Positions 54,845 to 64,000 of a stretch of DNA of 64,000 nucleotides are shown piece by piece. Position numbers and translations under genes: made by a program. The notes beneath the pieces are model-generated. The model had not been told where the DNA came from and did not search any database. It was given only the letters and a program-made list of their open reading frames with translations. The stretch's first letter is position 1; each line of letters starts with the position of its first letter. Source of the DNA: Lederbergia lenta NBRC 16444 (GTDB lineage: Bacteria; Bacillota; Bacilli; Bacillales; Bacillaceae_C); assembly GCF_001591545.1 (NCBI RefSeq), contig NZ_BCVC01000001.1, forward strand, positions 1,302,001-1,366,000. The letters run 5' to 3'.

Positions 54845-55825
54845 TTAGTTAAAACCACTAATCGGATGCGGTACATATAGTTCTTCAAGGATAGCAACTT
54901 CTTCAGGTGTTAACATAATCGATAGAGCAGCAACTGCATCTTCAAGATGATTCATTTTTGTGGTACCTACAATAGGGGCTGTTACGGGATCTTTTTGTAA
55001 CAACCACGCAAGTGCAATTTGAGATCGCGGGACACCGTGTTTTTCTGCAATTGTTGTAACTCTTTCTACGACCAATCGATCCACATTAGCGGTCGCATCG
55101 TATTTAGCTTTCTGAGCTTGATCGGTTTCGGAGCGATGAGTTGATTCCTCCCATTTACGCGTCAATCGCCCTGAGGCAAGTGGGCTATATGGAATCACAC
55201 CGATTTTTTCTTCCTTACAAAGTGGCAACATCTCCCGCTCCTCTTCACGATATAAGAGATTTAGATGATTCTGCATCGATACAAATCGAGTCCATCCATG
55301 TTTCTCAGCTACATGCAATGCCTTTTGAAACTGCCATGCATACATGGCGGAAGCCCCGATATATCTCGCTTTTCCTGCCTTAACAACATCATGAAGAGCT
55401 TCCATTGTCTCTTCAATGGGAGTATTGTAATCCCAACGGTGGATCTGATACAGATCGACATAATCTGTTCCCAATCTCTTAAGGCTCTTATCAATTTCAC
55501 TCATAATCGCTTTTCTGGAAAGACCAGCACCATTTGGACCATCATGCATACGGAAATGAACCTTCGTCGCAAGAACAATTTCATCACGATTGGCATAATC
55601 CTTTAGGACCCGACCAACTATTTCTTCACTTGTTCCATCTGAATATACATTTGCCGTATCAAAAAAGTTGATGCCATACTCTAGTGCTTTTTTAATAATT
55701 GGACGAGTTTGTTCTTCATTAAGCACCCATGGGTGAACCCAGCGTTCGGCTACACCAAAGCTCATACAGCCAATACAAAGTCGAGACACATCCAAGCCTG
55801 TATTTCCAAGTTTCACATATTCCAT
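54845..55825 (-). CDS. Aldo/keto reductase
   Basis: 326 residues, TIM-barrel NADPH oxidoreductase. Catalytic set: Asp in F-F-D-T-A, Tyr in A-N-V-Y-S, Lys in A-T-K-V, His in Y-Q-I-H-R. The N-terminus M-E-Y-V-K-L-G-N-T-G-L-D-V-S and the G-C-M-S-F-G motif place it in the AKR14/YghZ-like branch acting on aldehydes or ketones. A YqhC-like AraC regulator lies 1.7 kb away. Confidence 0.9.
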   Translation of the reverse strand: MEYVKLGNTGLDVSRLCIGCMSFGVAERWVHPWVLNEEQTRPIIKKALEYGINFFDTANVYSDGTSEEIVGRVLKDYANRDEIVLATKVHFRMHDGPNGAGLSRKAIMSEIDKSLKRLGTDYVDLYQIHRWDYNTPIEETMEALHDVVKAGKARYIGASAMYAWQFQKALHVAEKHGWTRFVSMQNHLNLLYREEEREMLPLCKEEKIGVIPYSPLASGRLTRKWEESTHRSETDQAQKAKYDATANVDRLVVERVTTIAEKHGVPRSQIALAWLLQKDPVTAPIVGTTKMNHLEDAVAALSIMLTPEEVAILEELYVPHPISGFN

Positions 55826-56104
55826 TTATTCTAACCTCACTTTTTAATAGAAGTAATGTAGCAAAAAATTGATTATACTTTAAAGAAAAAATGAAACATT
55901 TATCCCTATCCCGAAAATTATCGCAACTAAAGGGTACATGATTAAAAGCTTGCTAGTAAAATAGTGTAGATAATATGTACTATAGATCCGGGAAGAGGGG
56001 CTAAGTAAACAAATGCTAATTAAATTATGTGATCAGATTAAGAAAACCCCCACCCCCTTTATGTTGTAAATAATCCAATATCCAAACTTAATAGTGATAC
56101 TGCG

Positions 56105-57298
56105 TCAACTTGTTTTAGAGGGAAGAGATTTATTTTCCAATTGGGATAGTACTCTGTTTTTCAACAATCGTATGACAAAAACAGAATAAAGCAACAAAGA
56201 AAAAATGACCGACACGGCACTGACAGTGAATAACGCCTGATAGCTCATGTATTGAGAGACCCACCCTAGCGCGATTGCTCCTAACCCGATGCCAAGATCG
56301 GTAGCAGTCGTAAAAGAGGCATTAGCTACGCCTGTTCGCGCCGGATGAACAAGGCGTATTGTTGCAGCTTGAAGAGCTGGCTGGGCTGAACCAAAACCAA
56401 TACCAATACCAATACCATACAATGCCGCTGATACAAGTACACCAAACAATCCGGTTGAAAAGCTTAAAGCTATCAACGCTAATACTGTAATCACAAGGCC
56501 TGGTACAATGACAAATGTCTCACTAAACTGGTCTGAAAGTTTTCCAGCTAGGGGACGGACCAAAACAAGTGTTGCTGCGTAGACAAGATAGAATGCGTCA
56601 GAATTGACTTGTATCGATTCAGCGAATAGCGGTATAAAAGTGGTAATGCCACCATAAGCAATAAACAAGAAAAAAACTGATATCGTGACAGGTAAGACTG
56701 ATTTTTCGAAAAATTCAATTCTCCTTGTGCCAGGTTGTGGTTGAAAAGGCATTTTCGCCCCTAACGTCAATAGCAGCGCCATTGCAGAGAGGCCTGTGGC
56801 CACAAGAAACAGGGCATGGTATGATAAGGTCCCTGAAACCCAGATACCGAATATTGGGCCAATTGCCATCGCTAAGGTCATCGCCATTCCAGACCATCCT
56901 AAACCTTCTCCTCGATGTTTCAAAGGGATCATATCTGTAATTGCCGTCAGGATGGATGTTGTGGTAACCCCCCAACTCATCCCGTGCAATGCTCTAAGCG
57001 CCATCAAAATAACGATCCCACCAACCCATTCATACATATACATCGCTATAGCAAAGAATAGGAGTCCCCATATGATAAACGGACGCCTACCGAAACGATC
57101 CAATAGGCCACCGATAATCGGGCGAAGAATTACTGCAGATAGCATAAATGTACCCATAGCTAGCCCGACCTGTGATTCATTTCCTCCAAGTTGCTTAATA
57201 TATAGCGGCAATGTCGGATACAACATATAAAATCCTGTAAATAGGAAAAACATTCCGACAGTCATGAGAATAAAGGACTTTGTCCATAGGCGTTCCAA
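56105..57298 (-). CDS. MFS transporter, DHA1 drug-efflux type
   Basis: 397 residues, twelve membrane helices. G-L-L-D-R-F-G-R-R-P-F in loop 2-3 and the motif-C-like G-x8-G in helix 5 mark an exporter; R-P-L-A-G-K-L-S-D-Q repeats the signature in the second half. Substrate unknown. It is divergent from the AraC-type gene, whose product may control it. Confidence 0.85.
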   Translation of the reverse strand: MERLWTKSFILMTVGMFFLFTGFYMLYPTLPLYIKQLGGNESQVGLAMGTFMLSAVILRPIIGGLLDRFGRRPFIIWGLLFFAIAMYMYEWVGGIVILMALRALHGMSWGVTTTSILTAITDMIPLKHRGEGLGWSGMAMTLAMAIGPIFGIWVSGTLSYHALFLVATGLSAMALLLTLGAKMPFQPQPGTRRIEFFEKSVLPVTISVFFLFIAYGGITTFIPLFAESIQVNSDAFYLVYAATLVLVRPLAGKLSDQFSETFVIVPGLVITVLALIALSFSTGLFGVLVSAALYGIGIGIGFGSAQPALQAATIRLVHPARTGVANASFTTATDLGIGLGAIALGWVSQYMSYQALFTVSAVSVIFSLLLYSVFVIRLLKNRVLSQLENKSLPSKTS

Positions 57299-57509
57299 TT
57301 TCCATTCCTCCTTAGGTGAGAAGATCTTTTATATTCCTAGTACTTTTGGAACAATCATACGTGAAAGATATAGCTTTATTATGCAGGTATAAAAATGACA
57401 GCGCTATCTCATTCGTCCCAAATGATTGCCTAATCCTCTCACAACACTTACTTAACTTATAAATTTGCATTATAATGAATCTACAAGCTAGAAAAAGGAG
57501 GAGGATTGT

Positions 57510-58427
57510 ATGTCTAAGCAAATATATAAGCAGCAGAATGATCTCGCCAAGCTAATAGAGCGTTTTTCCGTGCAAGATAGTGTTCTTGAAACTGCTATTC
57601 CATCTCTATTTTTAATACATAAACCTAATATTACTGTACCAACTTACGGGGTTCAAAAGCCTTCCTTATGCATTGTCGTTCAAGGTGCGAAAGAAGTTTT
57701 GTTAGCACAGGAACGCTTTTTATATGGTCCTGGTGATTATCTTGTTGCATCCGTTGACTTGCCTGTTACTGGCCAAGTCATCGAAGCATCTACTAACGAT
57801 CCGTATTTGTGTTTCAAGCTTGAATTTACGCCAAATCAAATCTTAGAGGTTTTAAGTGATTCTAAAATTGATATTGTTCCTAAAGAAAATGTGAAACGAG
57901 CAATGTTTGTCAGCTCCATAGAGTTACCTATCTTGGAAGCGGTAATTAGATTAATTCGTTTACTTGAGAATCCTGAAGATATACCGGTACTTGCGCCGTT
58001 ATTTACTAAGGAGATTATTTATAGAGTTTTGCAGGGGCAACATGGGGCTACTCTAGAACAAATGGCAATAGAAGGAAGCTATACATACCGAATCAGAGAT
58101 GTGATAAAACAAATCAAAAATAACTATGATAGATCTATTCGTATTGAGGAACTTGCAGAAATAGCCAATATGAGTGTTTCTTCGCTTCATCGGCATTTTA
58201 AAGAAGTAACCGCTATGAGTCCTATTCAGTTCCAAAAACACTTCAGACTGCGAGAAGCACGGCGTCTATTATTATCCGAGTCAACAGATGCCACCGATGT
58301 TGCATTTCGAGTAGGTTATGAAAGTCCTTCTCAATTTAGTCGCGAATATTCCCGGATGTTTGGATTACCACCTCGAGAAGATATAAAGCGCTTAAGAGAG
58401 AAATATGACCAAAGTATAAACGCATAA
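57510..58427 (+). CDS. AraC-family regulator, YqhC-like
   Basis: 305 residues. The N-terminal AraC_N cupin domain (residues 20-170: P-S-L-C-I-V-V-Q-G-A-K, Y-G-P-G-D-Y-L) and a C-terminal double helix-turn-helix (about 200-295; S-V-S-S-L-H-R-H-F-K and V-A-F-R-V-G-Y-E-S-P-S-Q-F-S-R-E-Y). YqhC-type regulators respond to aldehydes and activate aldehyde reductases, so the aldo/keto reductase at 54845 and the MFS exporter are candidate targets. A strong aaggagg precedes the start. Confidence 0.85.
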   Translation: MSKQIYKQQNDLAKLIERFSVQDSVLETAIPSLFLIHKPNITVPTYGVQKPSLCIVVQGAKEVLLAQERFLYGPGDYLVASVDLPVTGQVIEASTNDPYLCFKLEFTPNQILEVLSDSKIDIVPKENVKRAMFVSSIELPILEAVIRLIRLLENPEDIPVLAPLFTKEIIYRVLQGQHGATLEQMAIEGSYTYRIRDVIKQIKNNYDRSIRIEELAEIANMSVSSLHRHFKEVTAMSPIQFQKHFRLREARRLLLSESTDATDVAFRVGYESPSQFSREYSRMFGLPPREDIKRLREKYDQSINA

Positions 58428-58619
58428 AGTTCTTTTTTTACAAGAGCACTCAGCATAAGTTTATAACAGATATCCTTTTAACGTTTAATTGGCTACAATA
58501 TGTCGATGTTACAAAATTGTTCCATTAATAAAGCCGTAGGGGCTTTAAATGAAGATTTTTCGACTTTGTTGATGATGCGTAGGTATTGGTACAAAATAAT
58601 TTCTTAAGAGGTTGCGTTA

Positions 58620-59153
58620 ATGAAGGGAACAAAAGAAAAGCAGTATTTATATTTCGTATTGTTCATTCTAGTATTTGCAGTATCAGGATGTAAGCCAAGT
58701 TCTAATCTAGAATCTTATGGAGAAAAATATTTAAGAATAGCAGTGATTGGAGAACCCCCAGAGGCAACAGGAAAACAAGTAAGATTTACGGAAATTTCAT
58801 TAGATAAAATGACCACTGAAGATTTAAAGTTATTTGATGCAGTCTTTATTACAAAAGAGAATCTTTCTGAAGCCGCCGAAAGCCAATATACGGATATTTA
58901 CTTAAATTCAACCACTCCATTCTTTTTCATTTCAACTATTAGTCATATTCCATTTACAATGAAAAATACAAAGTACGATAAGATTTGGAATTGGACTCCT
59001 GGTAATAGTTATGCTGTTGGCATTCTTACATCACAAGAGGATTATACATTGAATAGTTGGGGATATGGTTTGCAAAATGATAAAAAAACGGATAAACATA
59101 TAGATGACATGTATGCAAGGATTTTCGAGACAATTGATGAACTAAAGCATTAA
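58620..59153 (+). CDS. Unknown lipoprotein
   Basis: 177 residues. The signal segment ends in V-S-G-C, a lipobox, so the mature protein is membrane-anchored outside. No domain recognised; the remainder is acidic. The TTAATG start lies behind aagagg. Confidence 0.65.
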   Translation: MKGTKEKQYLYFVLFILVFAVSGCKPSSNLESYGEKYLRIAVIGEPPEATGKQVRFTEISLDKMTTEDLKLFDAVFITKENLSEAAESQYTDIYLNSTTPFFFISTISHIPFTMKNTKYDKIWNWTPGNSYAVGILTSQEDYTLNSWGYGLQNDKKTDKHIDDMYARIFETIDELKH

Positions 59154-59283
59154 ATAGGTTAGAAGTTTATAGACAATCAACACATGCTAATGAATAAATA
59201 TGTGGCTCACTATATGTCGAGAAGGTTAAACACCTTATAAAATGATTAGTGAAGAAATCTGTATTACTGAATGGAGGTATTTT

Positions 59284-59634
59284 ATGAATCCTATATTTAA
59301 TCAAATTGGTACTGTTTTTGTTCCGGTAAGTAATATTGAAAAGGCCCGTGATTGGTATTGTGACATACTTGGTCTTCCTGCTGATGACGAAATCCTATTT
59401 GGTCATTTGTTTATAGTTCCAATGCATGGAACCGGGCTTGTATTAGATAGTAAAATTTATTCCAAGAATAATATATTCACGGCTCCAGCGTTTCAATTTC
59501 TTACGGATAATATAGAAAGGGCATACACTTATATGGAGGGGAAAAAGGTAGAATTAACTACAGGAATTGAGCATAATCAGTGGTTCAATTTTAAAGATGC
59601 TGATGGCAATCTGTTAATGGTGTGTAAGTGTTAA
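59284..59634 (+). CDS. VOC-family (glyoxalase-like) protein
   Basis: 116 residues from the ATG at 59284 (ggaggt upstream). F-V-P-V-S-N-I-E-K-A-R-D-W-Y-C-D-I-L-G-L and the last strand F-K-D-A-D-G-N-L-L match VOC proteins such as glyoxalase or antibiotic-binding proteins. The His/Glu metal ligands are not all conserved. Role unknown. Confidence 0.78.
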   Translation: MNPIFNQIGTVFVPVSNIEKARDWYCDILGLPADDEILFGHLFIVPMHGTGLVLDSKIYSKNNIFTAPAFQFLTDNIERAYTYMEGKKVELTTGIEHNQWFNFKDADGNLLMVCKC

Positions 59635-59817
59635 TAAATAATGTTTATGACTAAGTTTAAATGACAAAAGGGGTAACTTGCAATAAGGCTTCTGAATTTT
59701 AATGCTTTTTATCCAAAGCTAACATTTTTTTCGGTTATTTAAGCCTTTTTATAGCCAATATAAATAAAATAACCATTGTTATTTTTAGCGTTAAGATATA
59801 CAGGAGGAAGAGTATAA

Positions 59818-60246
59818 ATGGATTTGCATATAAGTAGAAGTGTGAGTAAGGACTGGAAGAATCATATTAATAATCAACTTTATGAATATAACTTAAAACA
59901 TTTTCCGATAGATTTAAGAGGCAGATACGAAGAAGTGAACTTATTCCTTAGAGATGAAAATGGCACTGTAAGAGGGGGCATTCTAGGTGAGATCTGTTGG
60001 AACTGGTTAGAGATTCATACCTTAATGATTGATGAGGATATACGTAAATTGGGTTATGGTAGCAAACTATTATCCAAAATAGAACAGATAGCTCTTGAAA
60101 AAGACTGCGACTTCATAAAGGTTGACACATTAAGTTTCCAAGCGCTCAATTTTTATAAAAGCCACGGTTACACCGTGTTTGGTAGTCTTGATAATGTCGG
60201 TCGAGATTACCAGCATTACTACCTGAAAAAGAATTTGAATATTTAA
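59818..60246 (+). CDS. GNAT acetyltransferase
   Basis: 142 residues. Acetyl-CoA loop R-K-L-G-Y-G-S-K-L-L, then A-L-N-F-Y-K-S-H-G-Y-T-V-F, typical single-domain GNAT. Good aggaggaa site. Neighbouring small enzymes suggest an accessory region rather than an operon. Confidence 0.85.
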   Translation: MDLHISRSVSKDWKNHINNQLYEYNLKHFPIDLRGRYEEVNLFLRDENGTVRGGILGEICWNWLEIHTLMIDEDIRKLGYGSKLLSKIEQIALEKDCDFIKVDTLSFQALNFYKSHGYTVFGSLDNVGRDYQHYYLKKNLNI

Positions 60247-60267
60247 AAGACAAGGAGTTTGATATGA

Positions 60268-60621
60268 TTGTCCATTCATTTAAATCTCTTAGTTATTTAC
60301 TCACATCATCCAGAAAAGTCCGTTTCCTTCTATAAAAATCTTGGACTTGAATTTAATCTTGAAAAACACGGAAATGGACCCGAGCATTATGCTTGTGAAC
60401 TCGGAAACCTTGTTTTTGAAATATATCCATTACTGGGAGAGACAGTTGATAGAGCGATGAGAATCGGGTTTAATATTACCAATCTAGATGAAGTAATCGA
60501 GAAGATTCGTTCTATAAATGGGTTAATTATAACTGAACCAACTATTAATCCTTGGGGAAGTCGGGCAGTTATTCAGGATCCTGATGGTCATAAAGTGGAA
60601 TTGATCGAAAATAGAGACTAA
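60268..60621 (+). CDS. VOC-family protein
   Basis: 117 residues, TTG start behind aaggag. Y-S-H-H-P-E-K-S-V-S-F-Y-K-N-L-G-L and D-P-D-G-H-K-V-E-L are the VOC edges; E-H-Y-A-C-E-L-G sits between. Possibly a dihydroxybiphenyl dioxygenase or bleomycin-resistance-like fold, with unknown substrate. Confidence 0.8.
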   Translation: MSIHLNLLVIYSHHPEKSVSFYKNLGLEFNLEKHGNGPEHYACELGNLVFEIYPLLGETVDRAMRIGFNITNLDEVIEKIRSINGLIITEPTINPWGSRAVIQDPDGHKVELIENRD

Positions 60622-60694
60622 TTGTTATCTTATAAAGAATGATGTCCTTATTAGAGATATTTACTCTGCATATCAACAAGGAGGCGAAGAGTAA

Positions 60695-61300
60695 GTGAAT
60701 TTAAAAGCAATAAATGGACAGTCCATTTATTTAAATCAGTTGGAGCTTACCCTTAATAGTATTCCTAAAAAGCAATTAACACGGCTAATTGGAATAGATG
60801 GTTGTGGAGGATCCGGTAAGACTACTTTTGCAGAAAAAGTGAAAGCTGAATTTACTAATCAACCATTGTTCATATGGATGACTTTTATTTTCCCTTCACT
60901 CAAATGATTGATTTTGATCTAACAAAAAAAGATAGGGGCAGATTTTGATTGGAAAAGACTACTAGATCAAGTGTTACAACCAATCATTATTGATAGGGAG
61001 GGGCATTTTCAGAAATATGATTGGGAAACAGATCGTTTATCAGAATGGCAAACTGTTCCTATGGGCGGTGCTGTTATTATTGAAGGAGTTTATTCCATTC
61101 GTAATGAATTGGCTGATCTATACGATTTTAAAATATGGATGGATTGTCCAAGAGAAACACGTCTATTAAGAGGGCTTGCACGGGACGGAGATAATTCCCT
61201 TGAAATTTGGGAAAATAATTGGATGGTTAAAGAGGACATATATGTTAAAAACCATCGGCCGAATGAAATCGCAGATATTATTATTGATGGAACAAAATAA
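60695..61300 (+). pseudogene. Uridine-kinase-like P-loop protein with two frameshifts
   Basis: The first frame has Walker A D-G-C-G-G-S-G-K-T-T and stops near 60905. The next frame over reads H-M-D-D-F-Y-F-P across 60868-60892; a third frame reads G-A-D-F-D-W-K-R-L-L-D-Q from about 60938 to the stop at 61300. Joined, they match nucleoside/uridine-kinase-like proteins. At least two single-base shifts break it. Confidence 0.75.
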
Positions 61301-61331
61301 AATAATTTTTTACAGAAAGGAGGATGTTTCT

Positions 61332-61882
61332 ATGGCGAGAAAAATAAGCACTGAAAGATTATTCTTCGAGAAATAAAAGAAGATGATTGGTTTGCTGTTC
61401 ATAAATATGCGTCACAATCAGTAGTTTGCCAATATCAACCATGGGGACCGAATACAGAGAATGAATCAAAAAGATTTGTACAACAAATTATTGCTGATGC
61501 AAACAAGGACATAAGAACCCGTTTTGTTTTTGCAATAATTGAGAAAGAAACTGAAAGAATGATCGGCTCAAGTGAGCTTAAAGTAAAAGATACTATAAAC
61601 AGATCAGGAGCGATAGCGTACATTGTAAACCCAGACTATTGGGGAAAGGGAATCGCTACCGAAGTCGCTAAACTTTTAATTCATATTGGTTTCAAAGATT
61701 TTCACCTTCATCGAATCTATGCTATGTGTGACTCAAGAAATATCGCTTCATCAAAGGTTTTAGAAAAAGTCGGTATGACGAAGGATGGGTACATGCGTGA
61801 AAATTTATTCATAAAAAATGGGTGGCGCGATTCACTTTTATACAGTATCTTAGATCGAGAGTATTCCCAATACCCCAAATAG
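61332..61882 (+). pseudogene. GNAT acetyltransferase with a frameshift
   Basis: The ATG at 61332 has aaaggagg upstream. Its frame ends at 61376 after M-A-R-K-I-S-T-E-R-L; the frame one base back continues L-R-E-I-K-E-D-D-W to a stop at 61882 with N-P-D-Y-W-G-K-G-I-A-T-E-V and S-S-K-V-L-E-K-V-G-M, a complete RimJ-like GNAT. One base is missing near 61365. Either a lesion or a sequencing error. Confidence 0.75.
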
Positions 61883-62065
61883 ATATATTATTACTTTTCA
61901 AATGTTAAGTGAAATTAAAAAAATAGATGAATGTAATGAAATGACTATAAATGGGATTATGCAGGAATATAAGCAAGCTTAAGTAGTTTAGCGAGATTTG
62001 GTATTAAAGGTGGAAGCCTTAAAATTGAATATTTGAAATAAGACAACGAAACCAGGGGTTATTTG

Positions 62066-62875
62066 ATGAGTAAATTAATTAACTATTATAATCAATTTGA
62101 TGAATGGGGAAGACTTGATAGGGAACCGATTGAATTTCAAGTAAATTGGCATTATATAAAAAAATACATGCCAAGAATAGGGTGTGTGCTAGATAATGGA
62201 GCGGGACCTGGAAAATATTCTATGCAGCTTGCTAAAGAAGGCTATAAAGTAACGTTAACAGATTTAACGCCAAAACTAGTTGAAATTGCAAAAATTAAAG
62301 TAATAGAATTTGGTTTAGAGGAACAATTTGAAGGTTTATATGCAGCGGATGCTAGAGAGCTTAAAATGATTAAAGATGAACAGTTTGACGGAGCGTTGAT
62401 GTTAGGGCCAATGTATCATTTACAGGTAGAGCAAGATCGTATTAAAGCAGTTAAAGAATTGTATAGAGTTACAAAAAAGAATGGAATTGTATTTGTTGCC
62501 TTTATGCCAAGAGTTAGACATATCTTTACATCACTTCTATCTCCCGAAAATTGGAAGCCAAATGATAATATGGATAACATTATCCAATTTGCCAAATCAG
62601 GTTGTTTTAATCATGCAGATGAAGGTCGTTTCACAAATGCGTACTATTTTAATATTGAAGATATTAATCCGTTTATGGAAACACAAGGATTTGAAAGTCT
62701 CCAATTAATAAGTTCAAATGTAGGATCTATATTAAACAATGATAGCTGGAATTACTGGAGAGAAAAAGGCGAACAAGAAATAGAAAAAATAATAGATTTA
62801 ATAAAAGAAAAAGCCACAGATCCCTATGTCCTTGGAATGTCGTCACACTTACTTTATATTGGAAGGAAAAAGTAA
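62066..62875 (+). CDS. Class I SAM-dependent methyltransferase
   Basis: 269 residues from the ATG at 62066 (aggggtt upstream). Motif I V-L-D-N-G-A-G-P-G-K-Y-S, then L-T-D-L-T-P-K and motif IV F-D-G-A-L-M-L-G-P-M-Y-H-L. Substrate unknown. Confidence 0.82.
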   Translation: MSKLINYYNQFDEWGRLDREPIEFQVNWHYIKKYMPRIGCVLDNGAGPGKYSMQLAKEGYKVTLTDLTPKLVEIAKIKVIEFGLEEQFEGLYAADARELKMIKDEQFDGALMLGPMYHLQVEQDRIKAVKELYRVTKKNGIVFVAFMPRVRHIFTSLLSPENWKPNDNMDNIIQFAKSGCFNHADEGRFTNAYYFNIEDINPFMETQGFESLQLISSNVGSILNNDSWNYWREKGEQEIEKIIDLIKEKATDPYVLGMSSHLLYIGRKK

Positions 62876-63256
62876 ATATAATAGCAGGGACGATTCTACT
62901 TCATTTTCCCTATTTAGGGAAGGGAACCACACCTTCTAGAAATTGGTTATCTCCAGTATTTACAAATATAATTTCTGGTTTACAGGATTAACTAGGCTTT
63001 AAAAATCTTTTCTTTATTTAAAAGTGTTGTTATAATTGTTAAATCAGTGTGTGTGGGGGGATATTGGTTTCGTTTTACTGGACCAAAAATATATGTCGCA
63101 TGATACGTCTACCATCTGAAATTTTAATTCCACAAATAATTTCTTCAAACCGATTGGTTTTATAAAAATCAATCGGTTTTTCTATACCATGACGTTGTAT
63201 TTTCAGCCCTTTTTTCTAATGGGGCTTTAATTTCTCTACCCAAAGGAGTGTCCCTT
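62876..63256. other. Intergenic region with a terminator
   Basis: Contains the hairpin at 63147-63182 and otherwise no supported gene; a G-rich run (gtgtgtgtggggggat) lies near 63046. Confidence 0.4.
63147..63182 (+). terminator. Intrinsic terminator
   Basis: aaaccgattg pairs with caatcggttt, followed by T-rich sequence. Confidence 0.75.
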
Positions 63257-64000
63257 GTGAAAAATACTTTGCTAAGTTTATCTGGTGTTATAGTGATTGC
63301 TTTAATTATTGCTACAGTAATTTATGAACGAAGTTCCAATGAAGTCACATATCCGCACCTAGTACAGCTAAATAATGTACTGGATAAACAAAAATCACAA
63401 AATGAACCAGAACGGCCACAGTCGGAACAGCTACACCCGATTAATATGAATGATACCATTTCCTACACTTTGCAAAATAACGAGCTAAACATCACGTATA
63501 ATAAGGGAAAAGATTGGATTAAGGCTCCAATTACAAAGGATCAATTATTTGCAGGCGAATATAACGGGGATAAACAGGAACTGATTGAAAATAGCTATAT
63601 TCTTACAGAGGATCGAGCTGCATTTTTATATTTGAATGAAGAGAGGATTTTATTAACGTATTCCCTTGATCAAGGGAATACGTGGGAAGAGGCAGTGGTT
63701 ACAGAACCATTTCCATCCATGCGTTTTAGAAAAGTAGATTTTCTAACTGATCATTTTGGATATGCCATTATTACTGGTGACCGAACCATGTCACAGGAGT
63801 CTTCCCATGTTTTTTTAACACAGGATGGTGGATTGAGTTGGAACGAAACAAATACCTCAGGGGTAACGAGATTAATTTCAGATGGTGGATTTTTAGATGA
63901 ATCAACTGGTTTTTTGTCCTTTGGAACAATTAATCCTGAGAAGCCGGATCTATATGTAACCCAAGATGCCGGAAGTACTTGGAGTGAAGCAACTATTATT
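63257..64000 (+). CDS. BNR/Asp-box repeat protein, N-terminal part
   Basis: A GTG start eight bases after aaaggag opens 248 codons that run off the right edge. One N-terminal membrane helix (about 4-23) anchors a Gln/Glu-rich linker and a beta-propeller region. Asp-box signatures S-x-D-x-G-x-x-W recur: S-L-D-Q-G-N-T-W, T-Q-D-G-G-L-S-W, T-Q-D-A-G-S-T-W. Sialidase-like propeller outside the cell; enzymatic residues are not visible in this part. Confidence 0.75.
   Translation, partial: MKNTLLSLSGVIVIALIIATVIYERSSNEVTYPHLVQLNNVLDKQKSQNEPERPQSEQLHPINMNDTISYTLQNNELNITYNKGKDWIKAPITKDQLFAGEYNGDKQELIENSYILTEDRAAFLYLNEERILLTYSLDQGNTWEEAVVTEPFPSMRFRKVDFLTDHFGYAIITGDRTMSQESSHVFLTQDGGLSWNETNTSGVTRLISDGGFLDESTGFLSFGTINPEKPDLYVTQDAGSTWSEATII

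Noticed and set aside
57312-57521. 69-codon minus-strand frame between divergent MFS and AraC genes
   Set aside because: It covers the promoter region of the AraC gene and has no binding site.
61918-61980. Short frame before the last methyltransferase
   Set aside because: Only about 26 codons, no binding site, likely a fragment.
1-64000. CRISPR array, tRNA, rRNA, prophage or complete insertion sequence
   Set aside because: No regular spaced repeats, no cloverleaf or rRNA-like block, no integrase or transposase and no phage structural genes were seen by eye.

Overview
The window is AT-rich, Gram-positive chromosomal DNA. Gene content points to a Bacillaceae species of the Oceanobacillus/Virgibacillus type: a DesK/DesR cold-sensing pair, SAM, TPP and leucine T-box leaders, nadBCA divergent from nifS, a DUF1292 protein, YdhK and YesK-like proteins, and fragments of intergenic repeats common in halotolerant Bacillaceae. 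The genus is inferred from gene content only. I saw no rRNA, tRNA, CRISPR array, complete insertion sequence or prophage.

Layout. 0-5 kb: an acetyltransferase tail, metI behind a SAM riboswitch, mug, a frameshifted DUF4083 gene, desK-desR. 5-6.1 kb: two copies of a dispersed repeat around a DUF1292 gene. 6.2-12.7 kb: a thiamin salvage operon, tenA-thiZXY-thiW-thiD-thiM-thiE, behind two complete tandem TPP riboswitches. No de novo genes (thiC, thiG) are present here, so the operon imports and rebuilds the pyrimidine and thiazole halves. 12.7-16.7 kb: single genes. 17-21.8 kb: nadB-nadC-nadA (NAD synthesis) divergent from nifS, which probably supplies the NadA Fe-S cluster. 21.9-26.7 kb: rlmN, a sigma/anti-sigma pair, serC. 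27-28.9 kb: the des desaturase with DesR-type operators, followed by a second, decayed desR copy. 29-40.6 kb: hydrolase, RNA methylase, a SatD-like/DUF3307 pair, a Qnr-like pentapeptide protein, mqo, cytochrome P450, a DUF692 (MNIO-like) enzyme, Nudix. 40.6-42.5 kb: leuA alone behind a leucine T-box. 42.5-64 kb: an accessory mosaic of methyltransferases, HAD phosphatases, regulators, GNAT and VOC proteins and MFS exporters, including several broken genes. The window ends inside a BNR-repeat protein.

Most notable: (1) the desR paralog beside des, which lost the acidic-pocket Asp and most of its DNA-binding domain; (2) the SatD-like protein with a GDE signature paired with a DUF3307 membrane protein behind a long palindrome overlapping a promoter; (3) a DUF692 relative with no obvious peptide substrate; (4) a two-gene operon whose promoter is covered by two near-identical perfect palindromes; (5) tandem TPP switches; (6) a GIY-YIG relative lacking key motif residues. 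Several starts were moved from the longest open frame to the codon with the best ribosome binding site.
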